In this document: positions 35,327-42,831 of the stretch, one piece after another
Position numbering within the stretch: position 1 is the first letter of the stretch
How the letters are laid out: every line of letters begins with the position of its first letter
Assembly: GCA_937901015.1 (NCBI GenBank)
Contig: CALCGQ010000084.1
Coordinates: forward strand, 1 to 56,638
Direction of reading: 5' to 3'
Length of the DNA stretch: 56,638 nt
From: an uncultured Bacteroidota bacterium
Lineage (GTDB): Bacteria; Bacteroidota; Bacteroidia; Bacteroidales; F082
The notes under the pieces: model-generated
Databases searched by the model: none
What the model saw: only the letters and a program-made list of their open reading frames with translations
Told to the model about the DNA's origin: nothing
Position numbers and translations under genes: made by a program

Positions 35327-37531
35327 ATGGGAACCAGTAACGATATTTATGAAGCTAGGAGAATCCTAAAAGCATTTTTTGGTTTTTCAAGTTTTAAAGG
35401 AGAGCAGGAAGAGATAATTCAGAATGTGATGGATCGTAATAACACATTTGTTGTTATGCCAACAGGAGGAGGAAAATCTTTATGCTATCAGTTGCCTGCA
35501 TTGATGAAACCCGGAACAGCAATTGTTGTATCACCACTCATCGCACTGATGAAAAATCAGGTTGATATGATACGCAATTTTGGAGACGAGACAGGAATTG
35601 CTCATGTAATGAATTCATCATTATCAAAAGCTGAGATAAAACAGGTACGTGAAGACCTAACTGCTGGTAAGACAAAATTGTTATACATGGCTCCAGAGTC
35701 ATTAACTAAGGAGGAGAACGTCATATTTCTAAAGAATATTGAAGTTTCTTTCTTTGCAATTGATGAAGCTCACTGTATTTCTGAATGGGGTCATGATTTC
35801 CGTCCTGAATACAGAAAACTACGATCAATTATTAATTCTATAAATCCTGATCTTCCCACAATAGCTTTAACTGCAACTGCTACTTTAAAGGTTCAGGAAG
35901 ATATTCTTAAAAATCTTGAAATACCAAATGCTGATGTTTATAAGGCCTCTTTCGACCGTACTAACTTGTATTATGAGGTTAGGCCTAAAACAAAAAGTGT
36001 TATAAAAGATATCATTAAGTATATTAAATCACAGCCCTCAAAATCTGGCATTGTTTACTGCTTAAGCCGCAAAAAGGTTGAGGAGATTGCTGAATCACTA
36101 GCAGTAAATGGTATACGTGCACTTCCTTATCATGCCGGTCTGGATGCTGCAACCAGAAGAAATAATCAAGATATGTTCCTGATGGAAGAAGCTGAGGTGA
36201 TAGTAGCCACAATTGCTTTTGGAATGGGTATCGATAAGCCTGATATTAGGTTTGTAATACATCATGATATTCCTAAGAGTATTGAAGGATATTACCAGGA
36301 AACTGGCCGAGGTGGTCGTGATGGTAGAGAAGGTAATTGCATTACTTTTTACTCCTATGATGACATTCAGAAACTTGAAAAATTTATGAAGGATAAGCCT
36401 GTTGCTGAACAGGAAATTGCCAAAGAGCTATTATTTGAAACAGTAGCATATGCAGAGTCATCGGTTTGCAGGCATAAATTATTGCTTCACTATTTTGGAG
36501 AAGTATATACTAAGGAGAGCTGCGGTGCATGTGATAATTGCCTGAACCCTAAAGAAAAGTTTGAGGGAAAAGATGACATTAAACTGGCATTAAAAGTTCT
36601 TCTGGATCTAAAGGAGCAGTATAAAGCTAAAATAATAGGAGAAGTACTTGCAGGTAAGAAAAGTGGCGATGTAAAGTCTATCAAACTCGATAGTACACCA
36701 TCTTTTGGAAAAGGCAAAGAGCATGATGAAAAATACTGGGTAATGGTTCTACGTCAGGGCCTTATTCAAAAACTTTGCGAAAAAGAGATTGAAAACTACG
36801 GCATTATTAAACTTACCGATAAGGGTAAGGATTATATATTAAACCCATATAGTATACTTATTGCCAAAGACCATGAATATGATCGTGGTGATGATGATGA
36901 TATTATCCTTAAGGCTGGTGGTCAGCGTCAAAGTGGGGCAGATACTGTATTGTTTGCCTTATTGAAAGATCTAAGGAAGGAACTTTCAAGAGAAGAGAAT
37001 CTTCCCCCATTTGTCATCTTTCAGGATCCATCACTTGAAGATATGACAATTCAGTATCCTATTACTGAAGAAGAGCTACAACAAATTTCAGGTGTTGGCG
37101 CTGGTAAGGCTTCAAAATATGGAAAGCCATTCCTCGAACTTATATCCAATTATGTTGAGGAAAATGAGATTACCAGACCCAATGATATGGTAATTAAATC
37201 GGTTGTGAATAAATCTGGACTTAAGGTTTACATTATCCAAAGTATTGACCGTAAGCGACCTCTTGACGATATCGCCTATGGCAAAAACTTAAGCCTTGAA
37301 GATATGCTTACTGAAATAGAGCAAATTGTATCATCTGGTACAAAGCTCGATATTAGTTACTACATTAATGAAAAGGTTGATGAGTATCATCAGGAAGAGA
37401 TCTTTGATTATTTTTCAGAAGCAGAAACTGATTCCATTCAGGATGCCCTAGATGAATTGGGAGAATCTGAATTTAGTGAAGAGGAAGTGAGATTGATGCG
37501 AATTAAGTTTTTATCCGAAATAGGCAACTAA
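35327..37531 (+). CDS. recQ: ATP-dependent DNA helicase RecQ
   Basis: 734 residues from ATG 35327 (a TTG one codon earlier is also open). Walker A MPTGGGKSLCY at about 44-54; DEAH box in FFAIDEAHCISEWGHDFRPE near 146; motif VI QETGRGGRDG. The zinc site is in CRHKLLLHYFGE...CGACDNC, followed by winged-helix RQC and an HRDC domain (about 550-640). It unwinds recombination and stalled-fork structures. Longer than E. coli RecQ (about 610) because of a C-terminal ~90-residue extension common in Bacteroidota. The DUF4296 gene follows after 3 bases. Confidence 0.96.
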   Translation: MGTSNDIYEARRILKAFFGFSSFKGEQEEIIQNVMDRNNTFVVMPTGGGKSLCYQLPALMKPGTAIVVSPLIALMKNQVDMIRNFGDETGIAHVMNSSLSKAEIKQVREDLTAGKTKLLYMAPESLTKEENVIFLKNIEVSFFAIDEAHCISEWGHDFRPEYRKLRSIINSINPDLPTIALTATATLKVQEDILKNLEIPNADVYKASFDRTNLYYEVRPKTKSVIKDIIKYIKSQPSKSGIVYCLSRKKVEEIAESLAVNGIRALPYHAGLDAATRRNNQDMFLMEEAEVIVATIAFGMGIDKPDIRFVIHHDIPKSIEGYYQETGRGGRDGREGNCITFYSYDDIQKLEKFMKDKPVAEQEIAKELLFETVAYAESSVCRHKLLLHYFGEVYTKESCGACDNCLNPKEKFEGKDDIKLALKVLLDLKEQYKAKIIGEVLAGKKSGDVKSIKLDSTPSFGKGKEHDEKYWVMVLRQGLIQKLCEKEIENYGIIKLTDKGKDYILNPYSILIAKDHEYDRGDDDDIILKAGGQRQSGADTVLFALLKDLRKELSREENLPPFVIFQDPSLEDMTIQYPITEEELQQISGVGAGKASKYGKPFLELISNYVEENEITRPNDMVIKSVVNKSGLKVYIIQSIDRKRPLDDIAYGKNLSLEDMLTEIEQIVSSGTKLDISYYINEKVDEYHQEEIFDYFSEAETDSIQDALDELGESEFSEEEVRLMRIKFLSEIGN

Positions 37532-37534
37532 ACA

Positions 37535-38047
37535 ATGAAAAATATAATATTGGCTGCTATCAGTGTATTATTTACATTGACTTCCTGCTACAATGTAAAC
37601 GAAGGAGTTACAGAGATTCCCAAAGATCTTATTTCCAAAGAAAAACTTACTGAAGTATTAACAGATATTCAGATTGTGGAAGCTGGTTTCATTATCAGTA
37701 AAAACAGGAATGGTGTTAGAGATTTAAAACCTCAGTATTATACTGCCGTTCTAGAATCGCATAATATCACCCTTGTTCAATTGCGTGAAAATGTAAACTA
37801 TTACCAAGCATCGCCAAAAGTAATGGAAGAAATTTATGAAAATGTATTGGCAAATCTAAGTAAGATGCAGAGTAATGTAATTGCTGATATTGAAGAACGT
37901 ATTGCTGACAGCCTGAACAATCTTACGGACAGTTTAAATATTCTAACCGATAGCTTAAATAATCTTCTACCTGATAGCTTGAAATTAGACACCATTGTTT
38001 CTTTATCAAAAACAGATACATTACCTGACTATCTAAAAAAGAAATAA
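37535..38047 (+). CDS. DUF4296 lipoprotein
   Basis: 170 residues. Lipoprotein Cys18 (TLTSC). The DUF4296 core is at about 28-118 (LISKEKLTEVLTDIQIVEAGF, YYQASPKVMEEIYENVLANL). The C-terminal tail is made of near-heptad repeats DSLNNLT-DSLNILT-DSLNNLLP-DSL (about 125-150) predicted to form helix or coiled coil. Three bases after recQ, so cotranscribed. Function of the family is unknown; it is a periplasmic-facing lipoprotein. Confidence 0.85.
   Translation: MKNIILAAISVLFTLTSCYNVNEGVTEIPKDLISKEKLTEVLTDIQIVEAGFIISKNRNGVRDLKPQYYTAVLESHNITLVQLRENVNYYQASPKVMEEIYENVLANLSKMQSNVIADIEERIADSLNNLTDSLNILTDSLNNLLPDSLKLDTIVSLSKTDTLPDYLKKK
37907..37981 (+). repeat. 21-bp tandem repeats in the DUF4296 tail
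   Basis: Imperfect units starting GA(C/T)AG at 37907, 37928, 37949 (24 bases) and 37973, coding D-S-L-N heptads. Confidence 0.7.
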
Positions 38048-38081
38048 TTATTGTATTCGGAAACCTCTTTTAAAGTTGAGA

Positions 38082-38360
38082 CTAATAAGGGTTAATGAAG
38101 CTTACCGTTTTTCTAATAGGAATACTTGAGTCTTTTCCAACCCAAATTAAATGACCCCATTCATTATCCAACGGAAACAATTCGGAATTAACAATACTAG
38201 AATGTGCATGCACGGCATTTATAAATGGTACACTATTGTCAATCCTACGGTGAAGAATTAAGGTTGGACAAGTAATTTTCTCAATAACACCATCATTAAT
38301 GAATCCTATTTTTTTATCTAGTGAATGTGGCAATCCTAGGTTCACTGTCAATACCATCAT
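38082..38360 (-). pseudogene. 3' remnant of an alpha/beta hydrolase gene
   Basis: Only the C-terminal third of a hydrolase is left: TCPTLILHRRIDNSVPF holds the catalytic aspartate region and NEWGHLIWVG the catalytic histidine. The nucleophile elbow (GxSxG) and everything before it are missing. Hydrolase-like sequence begins around 38310, where the next gene ends; the open frame reaches back to 38360 only by reading that gene out of frame. It looks like a deletion joined the tail of a hydrolase gene to the lipoprotein gene. Confidence 0.65.
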
Positions 38361-38709
38361 TCAGATCAAAATTAATGATAAGTTTTTTGCTATTTACATA
38401 ACTTCCAGAACCACTAACAGTATAATCTGAAGTTACCGATTGTGAGTCGATGGCCAATGAGTTCCCAACTACCAATGCCACTGCTGAACTACCTAGTCCG
38501 GCAAAATTGTTCAATAATATTTCTGCTGAATTTGAGGGATTTGGTTCAATTGTTACCGAATAATTAATACGAGCCGATTGATCACTCACATTCCAGGTAC
38601 CAACATATTTTTGTAAATCATCATCTCCATCGGTTGGAGTATCTGTACATGATGAAACAAAGAATGCCAATGTTACGAATGCTATGATGAAATACTTGAT
38701 ATTAGCCAT
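38314..38709 (-). CDS. Small lipoprotein of unknown function
   Basis: 131 residues. Lipoprotein signal with Cys21 (FVSSC), acidic linker (TDTPTDGDDD), then a beta-rich domain that begins YVGTWNVSD and ends INFDLNDGIDSEPRIATFTR, resembling small lipocalin-like Bacteroidota lipoproteins. The frame appears complete. It overlaps the remnant hydrolase frame by 47 bases. Confidence 0.7.
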   Translation of the reverse strand: MANIKYFIIAFVTLAFFVSSCTDTPTDGDDDLQKYVGTWNVSDQSARINYSVTIEPNPSNSAEILLNNFAGLGSSAVALVVGNSLAIDSQSVTSDYTVSGSGSYVNSKKLIINFDLNDGIDSEPRIATFTR

Positions 38710-38731
38710 ATTTCTGAATTTACTGAAGAAT

Positions 38732-39526
38732 CTAATGTGAAACAGCTATCCTACTTGTTGCAATTGTTCCAGTATTTGAATCTAGTTTTACAAAATAATA
38801 ACCATTCTGTAGGTGTTCAACAGAAAATTCAATGGTATTATTTCCGTGTTCATAAACTGTTGCTGGCATATTTAATACTTCCTGACCCATAATATTAACA
38901 ATCTTTAAAATTATTTCAGATTCTTCTAGAAGATGAAATCCAATCTTCCCAGTACTAGTAATTGGATTAGGATAAATATTCACGTCAACTTGATTAATTG
39001 GGTTTTCATCTGTGTTAACCAAGATTCCACCAGCAGAAATCACAGCAGCAGTTATTGTTTCTTCATCGGGATACCATACATATTGTTCAACAATAGAATG
39101 GTCAGGGGTAATAACAATGACGGTTGGATATGATAGAATATTATAATCCTGATAAACAATATTTCCACCACCCTGACTTCCACTTGCTGTGGGAAATGTT
39201 AATCCAAAAACCGAATCGAACTCCTCTACTCCCTGATTATCATTACCCCAGTTTATTCCCATGAAATATACATTACTCTCATTGGATCCAAACTTTTCAT
39301 AACAAGCCTGAAAATCATCTGCATAATCCTGACAAGGTCCGCATGTGGTTGAGAAAAAGTCAATTACTACTATTTGATTTTCTTCATCAAGTAAAGGAAA
39401 TAAGTAAATAGGTTCACCATAAATGGTTTTTACATGAAAATTATTGGCTTCTGTTAAAGTAGTTTGCGATATGCCCGCTGTTGCAAACATGCATAATAGA
39501 GTTATGGTAAGTAGTTTATTTATCAT
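38732..39526 (-). CDS. Secreted thioredoxin-like protein with type IX sorting domain
   Basis: 264 residues. Signal peptide 1-20. TlpA-like thioredoxin fold with the redox pair C62-G-P-C65 and the cis-proline loop SYPTVIVI. The last ~80 residues are a Por-secretion C-terminal sorting domain (VNIYPNPITSTGKIGFHL ... NGYYFVKLDSNTGTIATSRIAV). It should therefore be exported across the outer membrane by the type IX system and act on the surface or outside. A thioredoxin with a sorting domain is a Bacteroidota arrangement; its disulfide partner is unknown. No T9SS core gene is in the window. Confidence 0.88.
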   Translation of the reverse strand: MINKLLTITLLCMFATAGISQTTLTEANNFHVKTIYGEPIYLFPLLDEENQIVVIDFFSTTCGPCQDYADDFQACYEKFGSNESNVYFMGINWGNDNQGVEEFDSVFGLTFPTASGSQGGGNIVYQDYNILSYPTVIVITPDHSIVEQYVWYPDEETITAAVISAGGILVNTDENPINQVDVNIYPNPITSTGKIGFHLLEESEIILKIVNIMGQEVLNMPATVYEHGNNTIEFSVEHLQNGYYFVKLDSNTGTIATSRIAVSH

Positions 39527-39564
39527 TTTGTAAATATAGTGACATTGTTAAAACTGGAATTGGC

Positions 39565-40407
39565 TTATTTAATTATCTCATTAAATACATTATCAGTTAG
39601 CCTGCTAGCTCCAATCCTGAAATAATCTCGTGACAACCAACTATCTCCGAGAATCTCAGAAACTAAAGTGTAATAAACCATAGCTTCATCGGGTGTTGAT
39701 ATACCACCAGCAGGTTTAATTCCAATCATACTCCCAGTTTTATCGTAGTATTCTTTAATAGTGTCAAGCATAATTAAAAAGGCTTCTGGGGTTGCAGCTG
39801 GGCTTATCTTTCCGGTTGATGTTTTTATGAAGTCGGCTCCCGCCAATATGGATAATTCACTTGCTTTCCTGATATTAGTCACTGAAACCAATTCGCCTGT
39901 TTCAAGAATAACTTTTAGATGTGCTTTACCACAAGCTTTTTTAATGGCAGATACTTCTTCAGTAATAAACTTTTCATTTCCTTCGATTAATTTACCTCGC
40001 GAAATCACCATATCTATTTCGTCAGCACCATTTTCAACCGCATCCCTAACCTCAGCAGTTCTGATATGCAATGGCGATTGGCCACTGGGAAATGCCCCAG
40101 CAACACAAGCCGTGGCTATATTATGCCCTGAAAGCAATGTGCTCACAAGTTTAGCAAACACTGGATAAACGCAAACTGCAGCTACATTTGGTATACCGGC
40201 TAATTCATTTTCATAAGAATATGCCTTGTTACATAATTCAGTTACCCTGAGATTTGTATCATCACCACTTAAGGTTGTTAGGTCAATAATGCTAATGATT
40301 TTTTTTAGGACTTCCTGACGTTCCAACTTTTCTCTTCCAGCATCAATGATCGTTGAGATCCTTATGGCTAATTCTTCTTTTGTATAATTGTAACTATCAA
40401 ATACCAT
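39565..40407 (-). CDS. deoC: Deoxyribose-phosphate aldolase
   Basis: 280 residues, the longer form with ~60 N-terminal residues before the TIM barrel. The Schiff-base lysine is in DFIKTSTGK at about 195, and LKVILETGEL and GIKPAGGI line the active site. It splits deoxyribose-5-phosphate into glyceraldehyde-3-phosphate and acetaldehyde in nucleoside salvage. A TACTTTTG box is at 40422-40429 (minus), close to the ATG. Monocistronic. Confidence 0.95.
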   Translation of the reverse strand: MVFDSYNYTKEELAIRISTIIDAGREKLERQEVLKKIISIIDLTTLSGDDTNLRVTELCNKAYSYENELAGIPNVAAVCVYPVFAKLVSTLLSGHNIATACVAGAFPSGQSPLHIRTAEVRDAVENGADEIDMVISRGKLIEGNEKFITEEVSAIKKACGKAHLKVILETGELVSVTNIRKASELSILAGADFIKTSTGKISPAATPEAFLIMLDTIKEYYDKTGSMIGIKPAGGISTPDEAMVYYTLVSEILGDSWLSRDYFRIGASRLTDNVFNEIIK

Positions 40408-40487
40408 CGTATATTTTTTTACAAAAGTAAGAAGATCATATTAATTGACAGGAATTATTTGGCAATTGGAAAAATGGTAATCGTTTA

Positions 40488-40503
40488 TATACGAAAACGT
40501 ATA
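40488..40503. promoter_or_regulatory. Palindrome upstream of the sigma-54 promoter
   Basis: TATACG-AAAA-CGTATA, a perfect 6-bp inverted repeat, about 157-172 bases upstream of the predicted sigma-54 transcription start. This is the usual distance for an enhancer-binding protein site. Function is inferred from position. Confidence 0.35.
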
Positions 40504-40632
40504 ACTATCCACTTACGTATGAATATTGGCTTGAATATATACTATATGTAATACCTCATATGATTCAGATGTTTTCTTATAAATGGCAGATAATAAATGT
40601 GTTAATCATTATTTTTTCTGCTTAAAGATTTT

Positions 40633-40649
40633 TTGGCATATCTATTGCT
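40633..40649 (+). promoter_or_regulatory. Sigma-54 promoter
   Basis: TTGGCATATCTATTGCT against YTGGCACGRNNNTTGCW: GG at 40635-40636 and GC at 40647-40648 have the required 12-base offset, and 14 of 17 consensus columns fit. Predicted start is near 40660, 15 bases before the ATG at 40675. Confidence 0.7.
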
Positions 40650-40674
40650 AACGTGAATGATCTAGGTAATAATA

Positions 40675-40824
40675 ATGTTAGGTATCACTATTAAAAAAAA
40701 CACAAATAAGAAAGCCCCGCAGCAAAAGTATTTTAAATGCGATAGATGCGGATATATAACCATTGTAAAGGATTCAACCTGTCCAATATGTGCAAAGGAT
40801 GGCTTTATTATTAAAATGATATAA
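40675..40824 (+). CDS. 49-residue zinc-ribbon microprotein
   Basis: 49 residues: a basic N-terminus (MLGITIKKNTNKKAPQQ) followed by YFKCDRCGYITIVKDSTCPIC, two CxxC pairs 11 residues apart, the pattern of a rubredoxin-like or zinc-ribbon knuckle. It is too short to hold a catalytic domain. It is the first gene behind the sigma-54 promoter and is followed 11 bases later by another small gene, so expression is probably turned on by a specific enhancer-binding protein. Role unknown: metal sensing, electron transfer and RNA polymerase or ribosome binding are all possible. Confidence 0.65.
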   Translation: MLGITIKKNTNKKAPQQKYFKCDRCGYITIVKDSTCPICAKDGFIIKMI

Positions 40825-40835
40825 CTTAATCTGCT

Positions 40836-41018
40836 ATGAAAATAAATAACAATTATTCTATCGATCAGATCGAATCCATTGGATTGAAAGAGAGGGAAGT
40901 AAAAGATTTACAAGCCAGCATTTTCACAAAAGACCAAAAAGTATACTTTTTTGAAAGGCTTGATCATGAGAAGTTCAGGCTTTATTCAGTAATTAATGAG
41001 CGATCCTTTTTCCTTTAA
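40836..41018 (+). CDS. 60-residue unknown protein, second gene of the sigma-54 unit
   Basis: 60 residues, no cysteine, no membrane segment. The sequence starts MKINNNYSIDQIESIGLKEREV and has mixed helix/strand character, then KVYFFERLDHEKFRLYSVIN. No family recognised. It lies 11 bases after the zinc-ribbon gene and is closed by a terminator at 41049, so the two make a compact operon. Codon use looks like its neighbours. Confidence 0.55.
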   Translation: MKINNNYSIDQIESIGLKEREVKDLQASIFTKDQKVYFFERLDHEKFRLYSVINERSFFL

Positions 41019-41048
41019 TCGGATTCAACATCCGGCAAAAGCCCGCCC

Positions 41049-41084
41049 AAAAAACCTCGCAGCGTACCAGATGTGAGGTTTTTT
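41049..41084 (+). terminator. Terminator of the sigma-54 microprotein operon
   Basis: Stem AAAAAACCTCGCA/TGTGAGGTTTTTT (41049-41061 with 41072-41084, one G-U), 10-base loop and a T run. Confidence 0.88.
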
Positions 41085-41137
41085 TATGCCATCAAATTTC
41101 TTTTACATATTTTTGAAACTTATTCAATCCGTATCAA

Positions 41138-41947
41138 ATGATATGTTTTCCCAATGCTAAGATTAATCTTGGATTATCAGTTATTAGTAGCAGAAGTGAT
41201 GGAATGCATAATATTGAAACATGCATAATTCCGGTACCATTATTCGATATTCTAGAAATCAGAAAGTCTAGTAGTTTCTCCATTATTACCGATGGAATCA
41301 AAATAGATGGAGCACAAGAAGAAAACTTAATCACAAAAGCGTGGCGAATAATTTCCTCATTATATGATAATATTACTCCCGTTAAGGTCTATTTGTATAA
41401 AAACATTCCCATTGGTTCAGGACTTGGTGGTGGATCTGCTGATGCTGCCTTCTTTCTAAGAATGATAAGAACTTTATTTTCTTTGAAGATTCCTGATATG
41501 GAACTTGAATCCATTGCAACCAGTGTTGGTGCCGATTGCCCCTTCTTTATTAAAAACCAACCTGCACTAGCCACAGGAATTGGTAATATATTCAAATCCG
41601 TTAGCAACCCTATTTCTGGTAAATACCTTACAATTGTATATCCTGGTTTCAGTTCTAATACTAAAGATGCATATTCCAGCATAGTACCAAAAAAAAGTTA
41701 TGATTTACCAGAAGTGCTAAAAATGGATATTCATTTATGGAGAAATTTATTAAGCAATGACTTCGAAAACAAATTAATGATAGAATTTCCAAGGATAAAG
41801 CGATTAAAAGAAGAGCTATACAATTTTGGAGCAGATTATGTTTCATTAACCGGAAGTGGATCTGCATTATTCGCGGTATCAACTGAACCTATTATTACTA
41901 CCGACGGTCACTATGACTTTTCACACTGGTGTTTTTGCATAGATTAG
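41138..41947 (+). CDS. ispE: 4-diphosphocytidyl-2-C-methyl-D-erythritol kinase
   Basis: 269 residues. GHMP kinase fold: N-terminal PNAKINLGLSV, ATP loop PIGSGLGGGSADAA at 91-104, and C-terminal SLTGSGSALFAV. It phosphorylates CDP-methylerythritol in the non-mevalonate isoprenoid pathway, using ATP. Other Isp genes are not nearby. Confidence 0.95.
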   Translation: MICFPNAKINLGLSVISSRSDGMHNIETCIIPVPLFDILEIRKSSSFSIITDGIKIDGAQEENLITKAWRIISSLYDNITPVKVYLYKNIPIGSGLGGGSADAAFFLRMIRTLFSLKIPDMELESIATSVGADCPFFIKNQPALATGIGNIFKSVSNPISGKYLTIVYPGFSSNTKDAYSSIVPKKSYDLPEVLKMDIHLWRNLLSNDFENKLMIEFPRIKRLKEELYNFGADYVSLTGSGSALFAVSTEPIITTDGHYDFSHWCFCID

Positions 41948-42018
41948 TAAGTAACAAATATAACAAGGAGTTATCGAACGTTAAAAAGTTGTAATTTTCA
42001 AGCCAAAATATAATCAAA

Positions 42019-42780
42019 ATGAATAAAATAACATTAATAACAGGTGCAACCAGTGGTATTGGACGATCATGTGCCTATATTTTTTCTGACAAGAAACATG
42101 ATTTAATATTAACCGGAAGAAGAGAGGAAAGACTTTCTGAAATAGCCCAAGAACTCACTTCTAAATTTGGAGTTAAGGTATTAACACTATGTTTTGACAT
42201 ACGTGATAATAAAGAAGTTAAAAAGGCGATATCTTCAATTCCCGATGAATGGCAAAAAATAGAAATCCTGATTAACAACGCTGGTCTGGCTGTGGGATTA
42301 AATACAGTTCAAGATGGTATTGTGGATGACTGGGATCGTATGATTGATACTAACGTTAAAGGATTACTTTATCTATCTAGGGCTGTTCTTCCGTTTATGG
42401 TTATGGGTAAAAAAGGCCATGTTATAAATATTGGTTCAATTGCAGGTAAAGAGGTATATCCCAATGGAAATGTTTATTGTGCCACAAAATTTGCTGTTGA
42501 TGCAATAACAAAGGCAATGCGCATCGATCTTGTTAAAGAAGGAATCAAAGTAACCCAACTTGCTCCAGGTGCAATAGAAACAGAGTTTTCAATGGTAAGA
42601 TTCAAGGGAGATATGGAGAAAGCCGGGGTGGTGTATAATGGATATAAACCACTTGACCCAGAGGATGTTGCCGAGATCGCTCATTATGTAACAACCCTAC
42701 CTCCTCATGTGAATATTAATGATATGGTTATAATGCCAACCGCACAAGCAAGTTCCACAGTTTTTAATAAAAATTCATAA
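42019..42780 (+). CDS. Short-chain dehydrogenase/reductase (YdfG-like)
   Basis: 253 residues. Cofactor motif TGATSGIG at 8-15, NNAG in INNAGLAVG, catalytic Ser in NIGSIAG near 139, and YCATK with Tyr153 and Lys157. RREERL near the cofactor loop suggests NADP(H). It resembles 3-hydroxy acid (serine/allo-threonine) dehydrogenases of the YdfG type, which oxidise hydroxyl groups of hydroxy acids. Exact substrate is unproven. Next gene, an acyl-CoA ligase, is 51 bases away. Confidence 0.88.
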   Translation: MNKITLITGATSGIGRSCAYIFSDKKHDLILTGRREERLSEIAQELTSKFGVKVLTLCFDIRDNKEVKKAISSIPDEWQKIEILINNAGLAVGLNTVQDGIVDDWDRMIDTNVKGLLYLSRAVLPFMVMGKKGHVINIGSIAGKEVYPNGNVYCATKFAVDAITKAMRIDLVKEGIKVTQLAPGAIETEFSMVRFKGDMEKAGVVYNGYKPLDPEDVAEIAHYVTTLPPHVNINDMVIMPTAQASSTVFNKNS

Positions 42781-42794
42781 TAATTAATATTTCT

Positions 42795-42802
42795 TAATTT
42801 TG
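42795..42802 (+). promoter_or_regulatory. -7 box of the acyl-CoA ligase gene
   Basis: TAATTTTG, 30 bases before the ATG at 42832. No clear -33 partner. Confidence 0.35.
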
Positions 42803-42831
42803 CAGCCTTCTGATAAACAGGAATTAATAAT

